A DNA stretch of 64,000 bases from contig LR746271.1 in assembly GCA_902729315.2 (NCBI GenBank), forward strand, positions 5,848,001 through 5,912,000, in the 5' to 3' direction. Shown one piece after another: positions 51,129 through 62,762 of the stretch. The notes under the pieces are model-generated. The model was not told where the DNA came from, made no database searches, and saw nothing but the letters and a program-made list of their open reading frames with translations. Both the position numbers and the translations under genes were made by a program. This stretch comes from Spirodela intermedia (taxonomy: Eukaryota > Streptophyta > Magnoliopsida > Alismatales > Araceae). Each line of letters begins with the position of its first letter. Positions within the stretch are counted from its first letter, which is position 1.

Positions 51129-51638
51129 ATGTTTTGTTCCTTATGTCTATCTGTGGATCTGTGGAATTCGGATAAACTATGCATCAAACAGCTGTGAGTC
51201 CTCTCGGAATATACCCTGAAATAGACCCCTAGGTGTTGGACATCGCCATCCCCATGCTTCAAGTTCACTCAATCATGTCCTTGGGATGCCTATTCCCCCT
51301 TTCTTTTTTCGTTGAAACTTGGGAAGCCCATTCACCGTCTACAGAGTGAGATCTCTCCGTCTTATCTGTTTAACATATCGATACTGGGTAGATTAGCACC
51401 TTAGCAACCCCCCCCCTCTAGCCCCTACTCGGCTCTTCTAATGAGGTGCTTCCACTGCCCACTTGGTAGGGACTCGGCATCCAAGATCCTTTGTTCTACT
51501 GCGTTGGCGACCCCAATCGGACCATAAGTCACGTGGTTTTCTAAATTTGGCCCTTAAAACCTTAGCCACTTTGGAGAGGGAATCGGCCTCATGCCACCAG
51601 CTCTGAGCCTGGGGTCCGCAGTGTGTTGATTCTCTCAC

Positions 51639-51691
51639 ATCTCTCTCTCTCTCTCTCTCTCTCGCTATATATATATATATATATATATATA
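51639..51691 (+). repeat. (CT)n-(TA)n compound microsatellite
   Basis: CT tract followed by GC then about 12 TA units. Confidence 0.88.
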
Positions 51692-51902
51692 CTGGGCCTC
51701 TTGGCATATCATGGGGAGATTAATTACAAGGCGGCTGATTACCCATCATCGAATATTCCTTCCTTTCTACTCTCGATCGCGGAGAGGCGGACCCATCGTC
51801 TTAATGCCGGCCATGCACGGAGCACAGCTGATTTCTATGAGTTCATGGGCGGGATGGAAAACCAGCTTTATAGTCGCCAAAGCGGAGATCTCCAAGAGGC
51901 CC

Positions 51903-51906
<4 letters not shown>

Positions 51907-51963
<57 letters not shown>

Positions 51964-52275
51964 CTTGTATATTCTTAGCTCCTGGTTTTCTGAAAGAGGG
52001 GAGTTGGACTCTTCTTTTTTGGTTGGATTTAATTTCTATCCCCAATTCTTATCAATGAGAAGTTCTTGTTTTATCTTCCATGTTTATAATCTTAAGAGCA
52101 CTACAATTCCTTGAGAGCCCTCTAGATCACAAGCAAATGGTTGACTTTCACTACGCATGTGGCTGGTGAGCTCTACCTCCCAGTTGTAACTATGACTTCT
52201 GCATTTCTAAGGTAAGTATTAGTTCAATAGATCATTTTATTTAAAATTTTATTCCTATTTACCTTGATCATAGAT
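51907..52275 (+). repeat. Direct duplication, copy A (starts with GA microsatellite)
   Basis: A GA tract (51,907-51,958) followed by about 310 bases that recur, diverged, at 52,991-53,305. Shared words in order include TTGGACTCTT/TTGACTCTTT, TTGGAT-TAATTT, TATCAATGAGA/TATTAATGAGA, ATGGTTGACTTT/ATGGTTGGCTTT and ATCATTTTATTTAAA. Confidence 0.7.
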
Positions 52276-52987
52276 TTGGATTAATAGATAAACTGAGGTC
52301 TCCCTTGCCTCCATCTTGACATCATCATTTGATACTAGTTCATAATTGACTTCAATATCTCAAGTTAACTCATAGTTAAGAACTGATGTTCCCTCCTTTT
52401 TTGTAAATCTAAAAAGTTTCACATGCATATTAATCTAAAAGGTTTCTCATAAATCAATCATTGGGTTTTACATTTTTCTTGGAAACTCATTTGTCTGTTA
52501 AAAGGTGAGGAGTCAATCAACAATATCCAAGTATGTCAAAATACAATAATTGACCACTACTAATACAATTATTAATTTAAGGCTTTGACATCAACGTGGC
52601 TATCATAACACTTAAGTTTTCTAACAACTAAGTTACCATTTATATTATTTCAAATCCAACCATTGTGAACACAACAAGCATATTGAGATCGACTGTGACT
52701 TTGTTCTAGATAAACTTGGTGAATAATTCTTCAAATTTCTTCAAATTTTTTCATATATACTCAACATCAATTATTTAATATTTCACTAAATCTCTCTAAA
52801 CCAAACAATTATTTCCCCTATTTGTGTAAGATGATTGTCAAAAAATTTATGACTCATCTTGAGGGTAGTCTTAGGAACATCTCACTTATAACCTCAGACA
52901 TGTGAAATCTTTACTGTGTTAGAGGCACAAAGAAAATGATTTCAACATGGCATTTCCCCTTTTCTACATAACAAGAGGCCTAAGGCC

Positions 52988-52990
<3 letters not shown>

Positions 52991-53035
<45 letters not shown>

Positions 53036-53305
53036 TTTTAATATTATTACCTTATAGTTTTTGAAGATCGGAACTTGACTCTTTTTTATTTTTGTTGGAT
53101 ATAATTTATGGCTCCACTTCTTATTAATGAGAATTTGTTTTATCTAATGCATTTATAATCATGCCAATGGTTGGCTTTGACAGTGCACATGATCAATGGG
53201 CTCTACATGCCCGCCTACAACCATGACCGCCACATTTCTATGGTGAAGTACACGTTCAATAATATATCATTTTATTTAAAAAATTATTCATACTCACCTT
53301 GTTGG
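52991..53305 (+). repeat. Direct duplication, copy B (starts with GA microsatellite)
   Basis: Second copy in the same orientation, about 1.08 kb downstream of copy A, with a shorter GA tract (to 53,028). Both copies are preceded by AAGAGGCC. Could be a local duplication or diverged LTRs of a small non-autonomous element. Confidence 0.7.
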
Positions 53306-53884
53306 ATATTCAGATCACAAGATTAAATATTAAAACCCACTTTTAGGCTCTTATCTACCACCTTTGAGTGTTTCCTTAAAAAAAAAATAGCCTTTGTCAA
53401 AATATATATTTTTATCTCTCTTTTTCATTTCTCATATGCAATAATAAAATGTTTTTTTTTCTCTAACCATTTTTTAATATTATAATTTTGGCTGGAGATA
53501 ATATACCAATCGAGCCATTACAGTCGTCACTTATATACTTTTTTTGAGGATATAAATACAATTATATTAATTCGTCGCCGTTTGTGCTCGAATGTTTCAG
53601 AAAATTACTCAAAGGGACGACACGGCTTTAGCGGCGAATAGGGCGAGTTTAGACCGAGTCCATAGAGGAGCAACACGGATTCCGAGTCTTCCTGGTCGGT
53701 GACCGGGCTGACTCGCCGAATCGGACGGTGGGTCCCTCCCGCTAGCTCCTTCAACTGAGGAGAGCAGAGGCGAGGGGGAAACAGAAACCCGAAATCGGAG
53801 CTAAACCCCTAAAAGCCCTAGAATTCCATCCCCCGCGGGATAGGGCGGTGGGGGAGGACGGCTGCAGGGTATCTTGATGCGCCG

Positions 53885-56800
53885 ATGGGAGCCCTAGCGC
53901 CACTGGCTCAGTGGACACCGGAGGACGACGTACAACTCAAGAACGCCGTCGAGGTAATACAGACGCCCGCCCCCTGCCCTCGTTTCCGTTTTCTGATTTG
54001 GCTTCAGAACATTGGAATTTTGTCAAAATGCTGTGCGGATGGCAGGGATGTGCCTGATGGCCCGCAGTTTTGTGTTGTTCTCTGGAAAACTACGATTTCA
54101 CTGTTTCTGTCTGTGTCTGTGCCCCACGGGGGGAGGGCGGACCTGGAGGCCTTATTTGGGTTTAATTTAAGTGAATCCTCTTGATGTTCATGCTGGTCTT
54201 CTTCGCCGGGATGGATGTGTGCCCTGTTCGTGTTATTCCTTGTCATGTTCGTTTTGTTTGGGGTTTACTAATTATTGGAACTAATGTTATTCCATTTTAG
54301 TAATTAAGAGAGCGAGATGACCTCCAAAAATCCTTTATCGAGTCGTTTATCTCTCTCTCCCTACATGACGGTGTATTATGTCCCTAATTCCACATGTTTT
54401 TGTAGAGATTTGTTGTTTTCTTGGTGATTTTTGAGTAACTGCTTCTCATTTTCTCTTATGTGGACTAATTTTTCTTTTTCCCGGTTTCTCCCATAAGCTT
54501 CTTGACCTGCTGTAGTGGGCACAGGACTTCATCTCAGTAGAAAATGGTGAATTACACTTGGTCGTGTGCCCACTACAGTAGGTCAAGAAGCTTATGGGAG
54601 AAACCGGGAAAAAGAAAAATTAGTCCACATAAGAGGAAATGAGAAGCAGTTACTCAAAAATCACCAAGAAAACAACAAATCTCTACAAAAACATGTGGAA
54701 TTAGGGACATAGTACACTATCATGTAGGGGGAGAGAGATAAATGACTCGAGAAAAGACTTTTGGGGGTCATCTTCCTCTCTTAATTACTAAAATGGAATA
54801 GCCCTAGTTCCAATAATCATTAAACCCCAAACAAAATGAACTTCACTTCAACTAAACCCAAATAAGGTCTCCAGGTCTGCCCTCCAGTACAGTAAGTCAG
54901 CAGGAGACTTGCTTACAGTACATTGAGTCAAAGCATATATCGTGTGTTGAAGGTATAATTGCTGATGGACATGGGTTTTCAAAGTATATATTTTTCTCCG
55001 TTCGTTTTTGAAGTAAGGAAAAATAGGGATGGTCTAAATAAACTTTACAAAGTTGCAAAGAAGTGCTAGTGTGGAAATGACATTTTATGTGGTTAGTCAA
55101 TAATCATGATTTTTTAAAATATTTTTTTGTCGATTTGGTCGTGTTTTTATTTCACAACAGGCTGGCGCATCCTTGGAGTCTCTTGCTAAAGGTGCTGTGG
55201 AATTCTCACGTAGATTTACTATCAGAGAAGTGAAGGACAGGTGGCGTCATCTCCTATATGACCAAGAAATGGCAATGGAAGCTTCGGTTTACATGACGCG
55301 TGTGAGTGCTGATGCTGGTTTTTCTGGTCATCTTAAATCGGGCAAAAACTTCAGTACGAGAGCTAAAGAATGGGCACCTGGAAAGAGAAAAAGAAGTAGT
55401 GTGCGTAGTCTGTATTATGCAATGCAAAAGCGTCTTCGCAGTGGTCATTTCAATTCTCCTGATGTAGATTTTCTTGTACCACCCAGCACAGCAATTGATT
55501 TTAGTGGGAATGGTGGTTGCAGAGAGCAGTCAAAATTCTTCAGTGAGCATGTGGGTGGAGATCCTACCATTGGTACAGCTATTTCTGATCAATTTAAAAT
55601 CCCAAAGTTTGACTTTGGTATCGGCCATGAGGCTTTTCCAGGAATGCAAAGGGCCAGGACTGTCACCGAGCATGCTGATGCTGCTGAGCAGGGCATCCAT
55701 AATGCACATCTGGTTTTAGAAGGGAATCGAATGCGAGATGAAGTCCTTACTGCTGATGGTTTGTTTGAGTTTGAGGAAGAAGTTCCGCCAGTGTCACTTG
55801 ACAAAGGAATAGTAGACAGCATTGTTGTCCAATCCTTTGACCATGAGAGTGAGCAAAACGAAAACTACCATAGCCTTACTGAGAATGTAGAAAACATTCG
55901 AAGGTCATCAGATGTTCAGGACATTCGGTCACCTGAGAAGCTAGCCGTCAGGAGTCCTCAAGAAACGCAGATTATTGAGGAGAAACCACTATTCTCCGCC
56001 TTTGATACAGAAAATGACCGCAAGAAGCCTCCTTTCTCAAGCTTTGGAGAAAACCAGAATGTAAGTTCGGAGGTTTCCGATTGTAGTGGTTCTTTACAGA
56101 ACATAGGGTTTTCATCTCCACTTGTATCCATGTCTCTCTGGGGAGGAATTGATGCTACACCAACTCTTCCCATGGATTCAAATTTTGATGGCGATGGACA
56201 AAGATCAACTTCTGCCTTGGATCTTTCATCTGATGGCGTTAAGAAAATGATTCCAGAGGCATACGATGGTGTGAGGACAGAAGATAAGTTGCTTGATGAA
56301 ATGAGTATGGGTGCGCTAAATGACTCGGCTATAATCGCTGAGAGTGATTTTGTGAACCTTTCTTTAAACTTTCCGAATGAAGATGAACTCTTTCTTCTTA
56401 ATGAAGAGGGGAAAGACATAATGGATGGACCTTGCCTTGAAACCCTAAATTCTATTTTTTCTGATTCTCCCGCTGATATACACCAGGATAATGCGTATGA
56501 AACCACAGATACAAAAAATATGGAGGCACTCATGGCGCAAGATATAATTTCAGATGAATTTGCTGCAGAGTCTAAAGGCCTGAATGAAGAGATGCGTTCG
56601 GGATCTGAGGATGGACATGCCGTTCAGGATTCGACAGAAAACATAAATGTGGGACCCTCAGATAATATATCTTCTTTGGAAACTCCTGAAAGGCTTATGA
56701 TTTGCACGTTGAACACTGAGGATCCTGAAGTCCCATGCAATGATGACATTGTTCTCCCTAACGAGGTCTATCCTTCAGTTTCCTCTAGAGGTTTGAAGCT

Positions 56801-59296
56801 GGAATCTGAAGTATCTGGTTTAGTTTCCCCATCTTGCAAAGTTACTTCTGATGATCATGGGGGTGTGGAGGAGGATGAAACACTGATGAATCCCTTTATA
56901 TCCTCACGCAACACTGGGCTGCAAATGCATGCAAAAGTCGGATTGAAGCGTCTGAATGATGATTTCAGGATTAAGACCGAGTTTCAAGGGATTGATTCCC
57001 ACAGGCAACCAGGAGTCGTATCTGGTGAAAAAATCATGCTCTCATCAGCACCTGCTGTCCCATTAACTGGATCAGTTCTTACTCCAAAGGAAGAAATCCT
57101 ACCACTGGCTCTGGGAAAATGTGGAGAATCTATTAATTCCGTAGTTGCCCTCCAAGAGAAATCACATGAAGCGCCTGATCATGCAAAATCAAATTTTCAA
57201 GTCACAGCGGATGTTTGTGAACAGATGTTAGATAGTGCGGGTCCCTCACAGAAGTGGGGGTCTTTACCTGCTGAATTGGGCGGTGGAGATGGGGGATTTG
57301 CTGATCCTTCTCATATTTTTTCAATCTCTGACAACGAAGAGAATTCTTCTGACAGTGATGACGATGTACCCAATTTTTCTGACATTGAAGCTATGGTAAG
57401 TCTTTTGGCTTAATATTCAATCAAGTTGGTTTTTTACTGAACAAACTATCGTGTATCTGCTTTTTCTCAAAGCTGTTCTTGTTTGTTGCAGATACTTGAT
57501 ATGGACCTCGCCTTCTCCGATCAGGAATCAAGTTTGTTTTCCAGAGAAGGTAATTCAGGTTCTTATCACTGGTTTCAGAAAATACTGTTTCTGAGACAAT
57601 TATTCTCCATCCGGGGTGGGAAATTTTCTGTGACTAGGATATATATTCAGACGGCATGCATGCTAACTCTCTCTCTCACTTATTATATATATATATATGC
57701 ACATTTGTAGATATATATATCTATGTCCGATTCCACCTGATTCCCCTCTTGTCTCTTTGAAAAAACTCGTATCCCTTCTTTATCTGTGTATAACTACCAT
57801 CACCTTTTGCCACATGGAGATACGCTTTGCAGCAGAAGCCTGACCTCCCGACCTTGTGTTTCCATTCAAGTTATTTTAGCGTTAAAAGTACCAGGCAGGT
57901 TATCATGGGTTCTGTATGAGTGACTAAACCTGGTGAATCATTGATTTGTAAACATGTGATTTATTATTCTTATGTGTTGTTTTTGGTCGCATCAAATTTC
58001 TGTTGGCTGAATTTTTAGTTACATCGTGATTCAAGAACCGCTTATGATTGTGCATTTTTTTCTTCCAAGAGTTATTTTATGATTTCTTTTCATTCACGTC
58101 CGTATGCTTTGAATCACTCGTGCTGATTGGGGTTTTTAAAAAAAAAAAAAAAAAAAAAAACAGTGTCAAGGTACCAATTCCTGGAATCCAAGAAGACGCT
58201 GATGAGATTAGAACAGGGTGCCCTGTCCTGCGTGGAGAGATCGGTGGCGTCCCATGGAGCTCTTGCAGTCTTTTATGGTCGTCGTTTGAAGCATTACATC
58301 AAGAAACCGGAGGTGACTCCTCCGGCCCATGGCTGGCTGTCTCCCTGATTTTGTTTTGGAAAATGATTACCTTAGACTTTTATTTCAAGCGCATGTTTTT
58401 TGGCCATGCTCCTCGTTGACTCCTTTCTTTAACTGCCGTCATCTAGCCCAGCTGTGGGGTTCTAATCGTTGACTCTGCCGACCCTCCATGCTTTTAGCTA
58501 TTTCTAGTACTCGTAATGATGTGCACAATGCAATGTTTTTTCCATAATTATCCAGGTGTCGCTTGGGAGAGCTACAGATGATGTACACGTTGACATTGAT
58601 CTGAAAAGAGAAGGGCCTGCAAATAAAATATCTCGGCGTCAGGTGACTGTTTTATTTGAAAAATTAATATCCGGAATCCCTGTGCTGAGGTCGAACAGAT
58701 TACTTGAATGCACTTCCAACACTTCCTTTTTCTGGAAAATGTCTTGAACAGATGTCGACCCGTTGACTTCCGGACCTCCGGTAACGCATGTGTTTAAAAC
58801 TACAAAATGGTTGATTTTTTTTTCAAAAATCAAAGAGAATCTTTGAATTTTTCTCTACACTTCCATGAGATTTCTATCGTCGTCTTGAAAATATTGGTGG
58901 AAAGTAGCGGATCGGATCCTTTTCATCTCTGAGCGACCTGTACCATCTTCGCAGGCGATTATAAAGCTGGACGAGCACGGGTCGTTCTATCTAAAGAACA
59001 CCGGGAAGTTCCCCATCGTGATCAATGGAAAGGAAGTGCCGTCTGGGAAGCAGTTGAATCTTAGCTCCGGATGCCTGATCGAGGTATGCGTCTTGGATAA
59101 ACGATGGTGCCGTTGACTTTGATCAGATGAGTGTTTATACCCTTTTTACTGAATGGCTTCCCAGCTTCTGCTGCAGATGCGGGGCATGAAGTTCATCTTT
59201 GAGGTGTGCCATGGCATAGTTTCCCAGTACGTAGCTAATGTTTGGAGGAAGCGCAGACAAGAACAGAACCCGAGCTTCTCATTGGTTGCAACGTGA
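53885..59296 (+). CDS. MCRS1-like protein with N-terminal microspherule domain and C-terminal FHA domain
   Basis: Seven exons: 53885-53953, 55161-57395, 57492-57549, 58164-58312, 58556-58642, 58955-59083 and 59177-59296, all GT-AG and frame-consistent; 948 residues. The N-terminus is a microspherule-type domain (APLAQWTPEDDVQLKNAVEA, SLESLAKGAVEFSRRFTIRE, VKDRWRHLLYD). A long acidic, Ser-rich, probably disordered middle follows. The FHA domain lies at about residues 838-920 (VSLGRATDDVHVDID, NKISRRQAIIKLDEHGSFYL, KNTGKFPIVINGKEV). Plant homologues are poorly characterised; animal MCRS1 belongs to INO80/NSL chromatin complexes, so a nuclear chromatin role is inferred. The coding sequence is AT-rich, unlike most neighbours. 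Intron 1 carries a long foldback, and the exon 4 acceptor follows a run of 23 A. Confidence 0.93.
54132..54885. repeat. Long inverted repeat (foldback) in intron 1 of the MCRS1-like gene
   Basis: The left arm (54,132-54,523) is complementary to the right arm (54,565-54,885) around a 41-base loop. Over the loop-proximal ~134 bases I count two mismatches; outer parts are more diverged, and the left arm has about 70 extra bases near 54,183-54,253. No open reading frame or transposase signature is visible in the arms. Confidence 0.9.
58138..58160 (+). repeat. Poly-A run at a splice acceptor
   Basis: Twenty-three A residues directly followed by CAG, the 3' splice site of exon 4 of the MCRS1-like gene; no polypyrimidine tract adjoins the acceptor. 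Confidence 0.9.
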
Positions 59297-59771
59297 GAAG
59301 AGATCACCTAAGTCAATGGCACACGCGGGTCACCCTCCAGAAGTCAACCCTCGCCAGAACCGAAGCAAGGTGTATATATCTCTTGTGCCCAAAATTGGGA
59401 AGAACGCTGAGCAACACCGGCCTATCCCACCAATGGCGGAGCCCCATTTGTCCATTCTTGTTCCTTTTGACCCCGCCCCACACCCACAGTTGACTTTCCC
59501 CGTCTCCTGGTGGATCATGATTATTCCCTGGCGTAGTGATGAATCTTACACGGCAGCAAGCTGAAAGAAAGTGCTGCTGCTGCTGCACAGGCTGAGAGTC
59601 ATGCTCTCTCTCTCTATCTGTGTGTGGATGTAAATGCAGAAAGGCTCTCCATTCTCTCTCTAGATGCAGAAATGGTCCTACTGAAGAAGGGTCTTCGTCT
59701 TGGACTTCTCCCCCCATCCTCTCCCTCTGGCTGGTTGGAGATGATTCAGGTCCGTTTCTTCTTCTTCTTCT
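59297..59771. other. Convergent 3' region between MCRS1-like and PPR genes
   Basis: About 475 bases shared by the 3' ends of the two convergent genes. Open frames here overlap on both strands without motifs. A CTT-rich segment lies just beyond the PPR stop. Confidence 0.5.
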
Positions 59772-62132
59772 TCAAAGGGTGTCCGCCGCGTGGGATCTTC
59801 CTCTTCTTCTTCTTCCTCCTCTGGCAAACTTCTTGTCCCGAACCCCATCGTAGAGGAGCTCGTACGCGTGGTACGTGATGTGCCCCTTCCTCAGTAGCTC
59901 CTCCACCAAGATCTTTGGCGCCGCCGTCTCCCGCTTGTCGGCCTCGAAGATCGAGGCTGCCGCCGCTGGGACGACGCCGTGCCGGACCATGACCCGGACG
60001 ACCTCCACGGCCTCCGCCACCCGCCGGTTCACGCAGAGGCAGTTGATCACCCTCCCGAAGGTCGCCATGCCGGGGACGAACCCCCCTCGCTGAGATATCA
60101 TCTTCTTCAGGAGGCCCAGCGCGCCGCCGGCGTCCCCGACCCTGCAGAACCCGTCGATGAGTGTCCGGAAGGTGAACGGGTCCGGCAGGAAGCCCCTCTC
60201 CTCCATCTCGGCGAATAGCTCCGCCGCCGCCGGGGCCTCCAGCTTTCCGACGAACCCTCTGATCAGCACGTTGTAGGTGGCGACCGTCGGCCCGAGGCCG
60301 TCCCCCTCCATCTCCCTGAAGAGCCCCAACGCCCCCCGGAGGTCGCCGGCCTCGCAGAGCCCGTGGATCAGCGTGGCGAAGGTGACGGCGTCGGGGGCCA
60401 GCCCCTCCTCCTTCATCCTCGGCATCAAGGCGGCGGCCTCCTCCGCCCGCCGGGCCCTGCAGAAGCTCTCGATGAGGATGTTGTAGGTGATGAGGTTCGG
60501 GTGGCAGCCCCTCGTCGCCATCTCCTGGAAGGTCTCCAGGACCTCCGCCGTCTTCCCGGCCTTGCATAGTCCGTTGAGGACGGAGTTGTAGGTGACGGCG
60601 TCGGGGGCCACCCCGTGGGTCCACATCCTGCTGACCACCTCCAGCGCCTCGTGCAGGCTCCGCCGCCGGCAGAAGCCGTCGACCAGGGCGTTGAAGGTGA
60701 AGGCGTCGGGGAGGAAGCCCCCCACGGCTATGGCGGAGTTGAGCAGGTCCTGGGCCTCGGAGACCTTCCCCGCCCTGCACAGCCCATGGATGATCGTGTT
60801 ATAGGTCCAGTTGTCTGGCCGGCAGCACCCTTCCCCTTCGTCCGACATGTCCTCCAGCAGGTCGAGGGCCTGCAGGACGAGGCCCCGCTTGCAGAGGCCC
60901 TTGATGAGGGAGTTGCAGATGATGACGTCGGGCCTCAGCCCCACCGCCGCCGCCTCCTTGAACACCCTCACCGCACCGGCGACGTCGCCCTCCTCGCAGA
61001 GCCCGTTGACGAGGGAGCAGTAGGTGAAGCGGTCAGGCACGAAGCCCTTGAAGATCGCATCCCGGAGGAGCTCGAGCGCCGCCTGGACCATGCCGGCGCG
61101 GCAGTACCCGTCGATCATGGTGTTGTAGGTGAAGCTGTCGGGGAAGCAGCCGCTGTTCGTCATCCTGCGGAGATAATCCGCCGCCTCGGCGACCCGGGAG
61201 GACCTGCACAGGCCGCAGATGACCGTGTTGAATGCGACGGCGTCAGGGACCGGGCTGGCGCCGCCGCTGCCGCCCATGCGCCGCCCCAACAGGGAGGTGG
61301 CCTCCACCAGCCTGCCCTCTCTGCACAGGCCCCGGAGGATTATGTTGAAGGTGAAGCGGTTCGGGGAGGTCCCCCGCTTGAGGACCTTGCAGAGGAGTTG
61401 GGTGGCCTCCCCCACCTCCCCACTGTTGCAGAGCTCGTGGGCGACCTTGTTGAAGGTGAGCACGCCGGGGAGCACCCCCTGCTCGAGCATTTGCTCGAAC
61501 AGGGCGCGCGCTTCCTCAGGAAGAGCCCCCTCATAGAGGCCGGCGATCACAGAGCAGTAGACGACGGCGTTGGGGAGGAAGCCCCTCTCGGGCATGTCCC
61601 TGAGGAGCCTCAGGGCGGCGCGCGGGCGGCGGGTTCTGCAGAAGGCCTTGATTCTGACGGCGAAGGTGCAGAGGTCGGGCGAGACCCCCCTGTCGAGCAT
61701 CCGCAGGTAGACCTTGTGGGCCTGGTCGAAGAAGCCGTGCTCGACGAGGATGTTCATGACGGAGTTGTAGGAGACGACGGAGGGCTCGCAGCCGAAGAAG
61801 TCCATCCTCTCGAACACGTCGACAGCCTCCTGGACCTTGCTCCTCCGGCCGTAGCCTCTCATGGCGGAGACGTAGGCCTCCTCGAAGAAGCCGCCGCCGC
61901 CGCCGCCGTCGAGGGATGTGCTTGCCCGCATCTCGGCGAGAAGATTCTCCATTTCATCAAACTCCCCGTGGCGGGCGAGCTTCTCCACCATGGCCTTGAA
62001 GGTCGACGGCGTGTGCCTGAACCCGCCGCCGCCGCGCGACGCCGCGGCGTTGAACATCTGCAGAGCCCTGAGCGGGTCCGTCTGGCATCTGACCACGGCG
62101 GCGACATGTTTGGGGAGAAGCAAGCGGCTCAT
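59772..62132 (-). CDS. P-class pentatricopeptide repeat protein (At1g74580-like)
   Basis: Intronless, 786 residues, extremely GC-rich at third positions. From about residue 100 to 740 it is a continuous array of roughly 18 canonical 35-residue PPR motifs (e.g. FTYNTMIDGYCRAGMVQAAL, VTYNSVLNGLCKAGKTAEVL, FTFRTLIDGFCRVGDAGGAL), with no E or DYW domain, so P class. The N-terminus MSRLLLPKHVAAVVRCQTDP and the C-terminal AAPKILVEELLRKGHITYHA match Arabidopsis At1g74580. P-class PPRs bind organellar RNA and act in its processing, stability or translation; the target here is unknown. The last 18 residues are arginine-rich and differ from the homologue. Divergent from the TRIP4-like gene and convergent with the MCRS1-like gene. 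Confidence 0.95.
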   Translation of the reverse strand: MSRLLLPKHVAAVVRCQTDPLRALQMFNAAASRGGGGFRHTPSTFKAMVEKLARHGEFDEMENLLAEMRASTSLDGGGGGGFFEEAYVSAMRGYGRRSKVQEAVDVFERMDFFGCEPSVVSYNSVMNILVEHGFFDQAHKVYLRMLDRGVSPDLCTFAVRIKAFCRTRRPRAALRLLRDMPERGFLPNAVVYCSVIAGLYEGALPEEARALFEQMLEQGVLPGVLTFNKVAHELCNSGEVGEATQLLCKVLKRGTSPNRFTFNIILRGLCREGRLVEATSLLGRRMGGSGGASPVPDAVAFNTVICGLCRSSRVAEAADYLRRMTNSGCFPDSFTYNTMIDGYCRAGMVQAALELLRDAIFKGFVPDRFTYCSLVNGLCEEGDVAGAVRVFKEAAAVGLRPDVIICNSLIKGLCKRGLVLQALDLLEDMSDEGEGCCRPDNWTYNTIIHGLCRAGKVSEAQDLLNSAIAVGGFLPDAFTFNALVDGFCRRRSLHEALEVVSRMWTHGVAPDAVTYNSVLNGLCKAGKTAEVLETFQEMATRGCHPNLITYNILIESFCRARRAEEAAALMPRMKEEGLAPDAVTFATLIHGLCEAGDLRGALGLFREMEGDGLGPTVATYNVLIRGFVGKLEAPAAAELFAEMEERGFLPDPFTFRTLIDGFCRVGDAGGALGLLKKMISQRGGFVPGMATFGRVINCLCVNRRVAEAVEVVRVMVRHGVVPAAAASIFEADKRETAAPKILVEELLRKGHITYHAYELLYDGVRDKKFARGGRRRRGRSHAADTL

Positions 62133-62612
62133 CCCTCCCGGGCTTCATGGACGGCGCACGGCGGCCATGGGAGGCGGCGCTCCATTTCTGTTTCCCCCTC
62201 CGAATCCAGAGCTAAGACGCCGCCGCCATTAAACAACACTTGCAGGGAAAGAGAGAGCGCAGCAGCGAGAGAAAGAGAGAGAGAGAGAGAGAGGAGGAGC
62301 TCCCCCGAGGCTCCTCGTCCTCCACAGAGGGAATCCACGAGCTCTGTCGTCGCCTCCGACCTCCTCCAGGAGACGGGAAGAAACCAGCGAGCGGAGGGAG
62401 GGAGGGAGGACTTCACTCCCAGAGTCCAATTGGGGAGGGAGATACCCATCGGACGGTGTAGAGGGCCTGATGAGATGGGCCCTCGCCGATGACCGTTCAA
62501 TTTGCGTCACGATTTGTGCTGAAATATTATTTCCTCCTCCCTGTGGGAAATCATTCCGGAAGAGGATTGCGAGAAACGGGGGGAGGGGAGGGGGCTACGG
62601 AGAGAGGGAGAC
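62133..62612. promoter_or_regulatory. Divergent promoter region PPR (-) / TRIP4-like (+)
   Basis: A 480-base spacer between two divergent start codons. Contains a (GA)n tract at about 62,269-62,293 and GGGA repeats near 62,395-62,410, but no clear TATA box. Bidirectional promoter use is inference. Confidence 0.45.
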
Positions 62613-62762
62613 ATGGGATCGTCGGGGGAGTGGCTGGAGACGGCGCTGATGGATCTGGCCGGGAGGATTCAGGCGGGGCTGCAGCTCGATCCCGACGTCG
62701 TCTCCGGTCTCGTCGCCTACTGCGAACTCGCCCCTCCGGAGGACGCCCGCGAGTACCTCACC
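62613..62762 (+). CDS. Activating signal cointegrator 1 (ASC-1/TRIP4)-like, first exon, partial
   Basis: The first exon encodes GEWLETALMDLAGRIQAGLQ followed by LDPDVVSGLVAYCELAPPED and AREYLT, ending at a GTAATC donor. The segment matches the conserved N-terminus of plant TRIP4/ASC-1 homologues (EWLE-AL-L, SGLVSYCE-A-P-DA-EYL). Family knowledge: TRIP4 is a zinc-finger plus ASCH-domain subunit of the ASC-1 complex, linked to transcription coactivation and ribosome quality control. Neither of those domains is in this window; I could not locate exon 2 between 62,763 and 64,000, so the gene probably continues past the window edge. Confidence 0.75.

Noticed and set aside
60615-62492. 625-codon open frame on the + strand opposite the PPR gene
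   Set aside because: Mirror of the GC-rich codon use of the PPR coding strand; composition is Gly/Ala/Arg/Glu/His with no domain.
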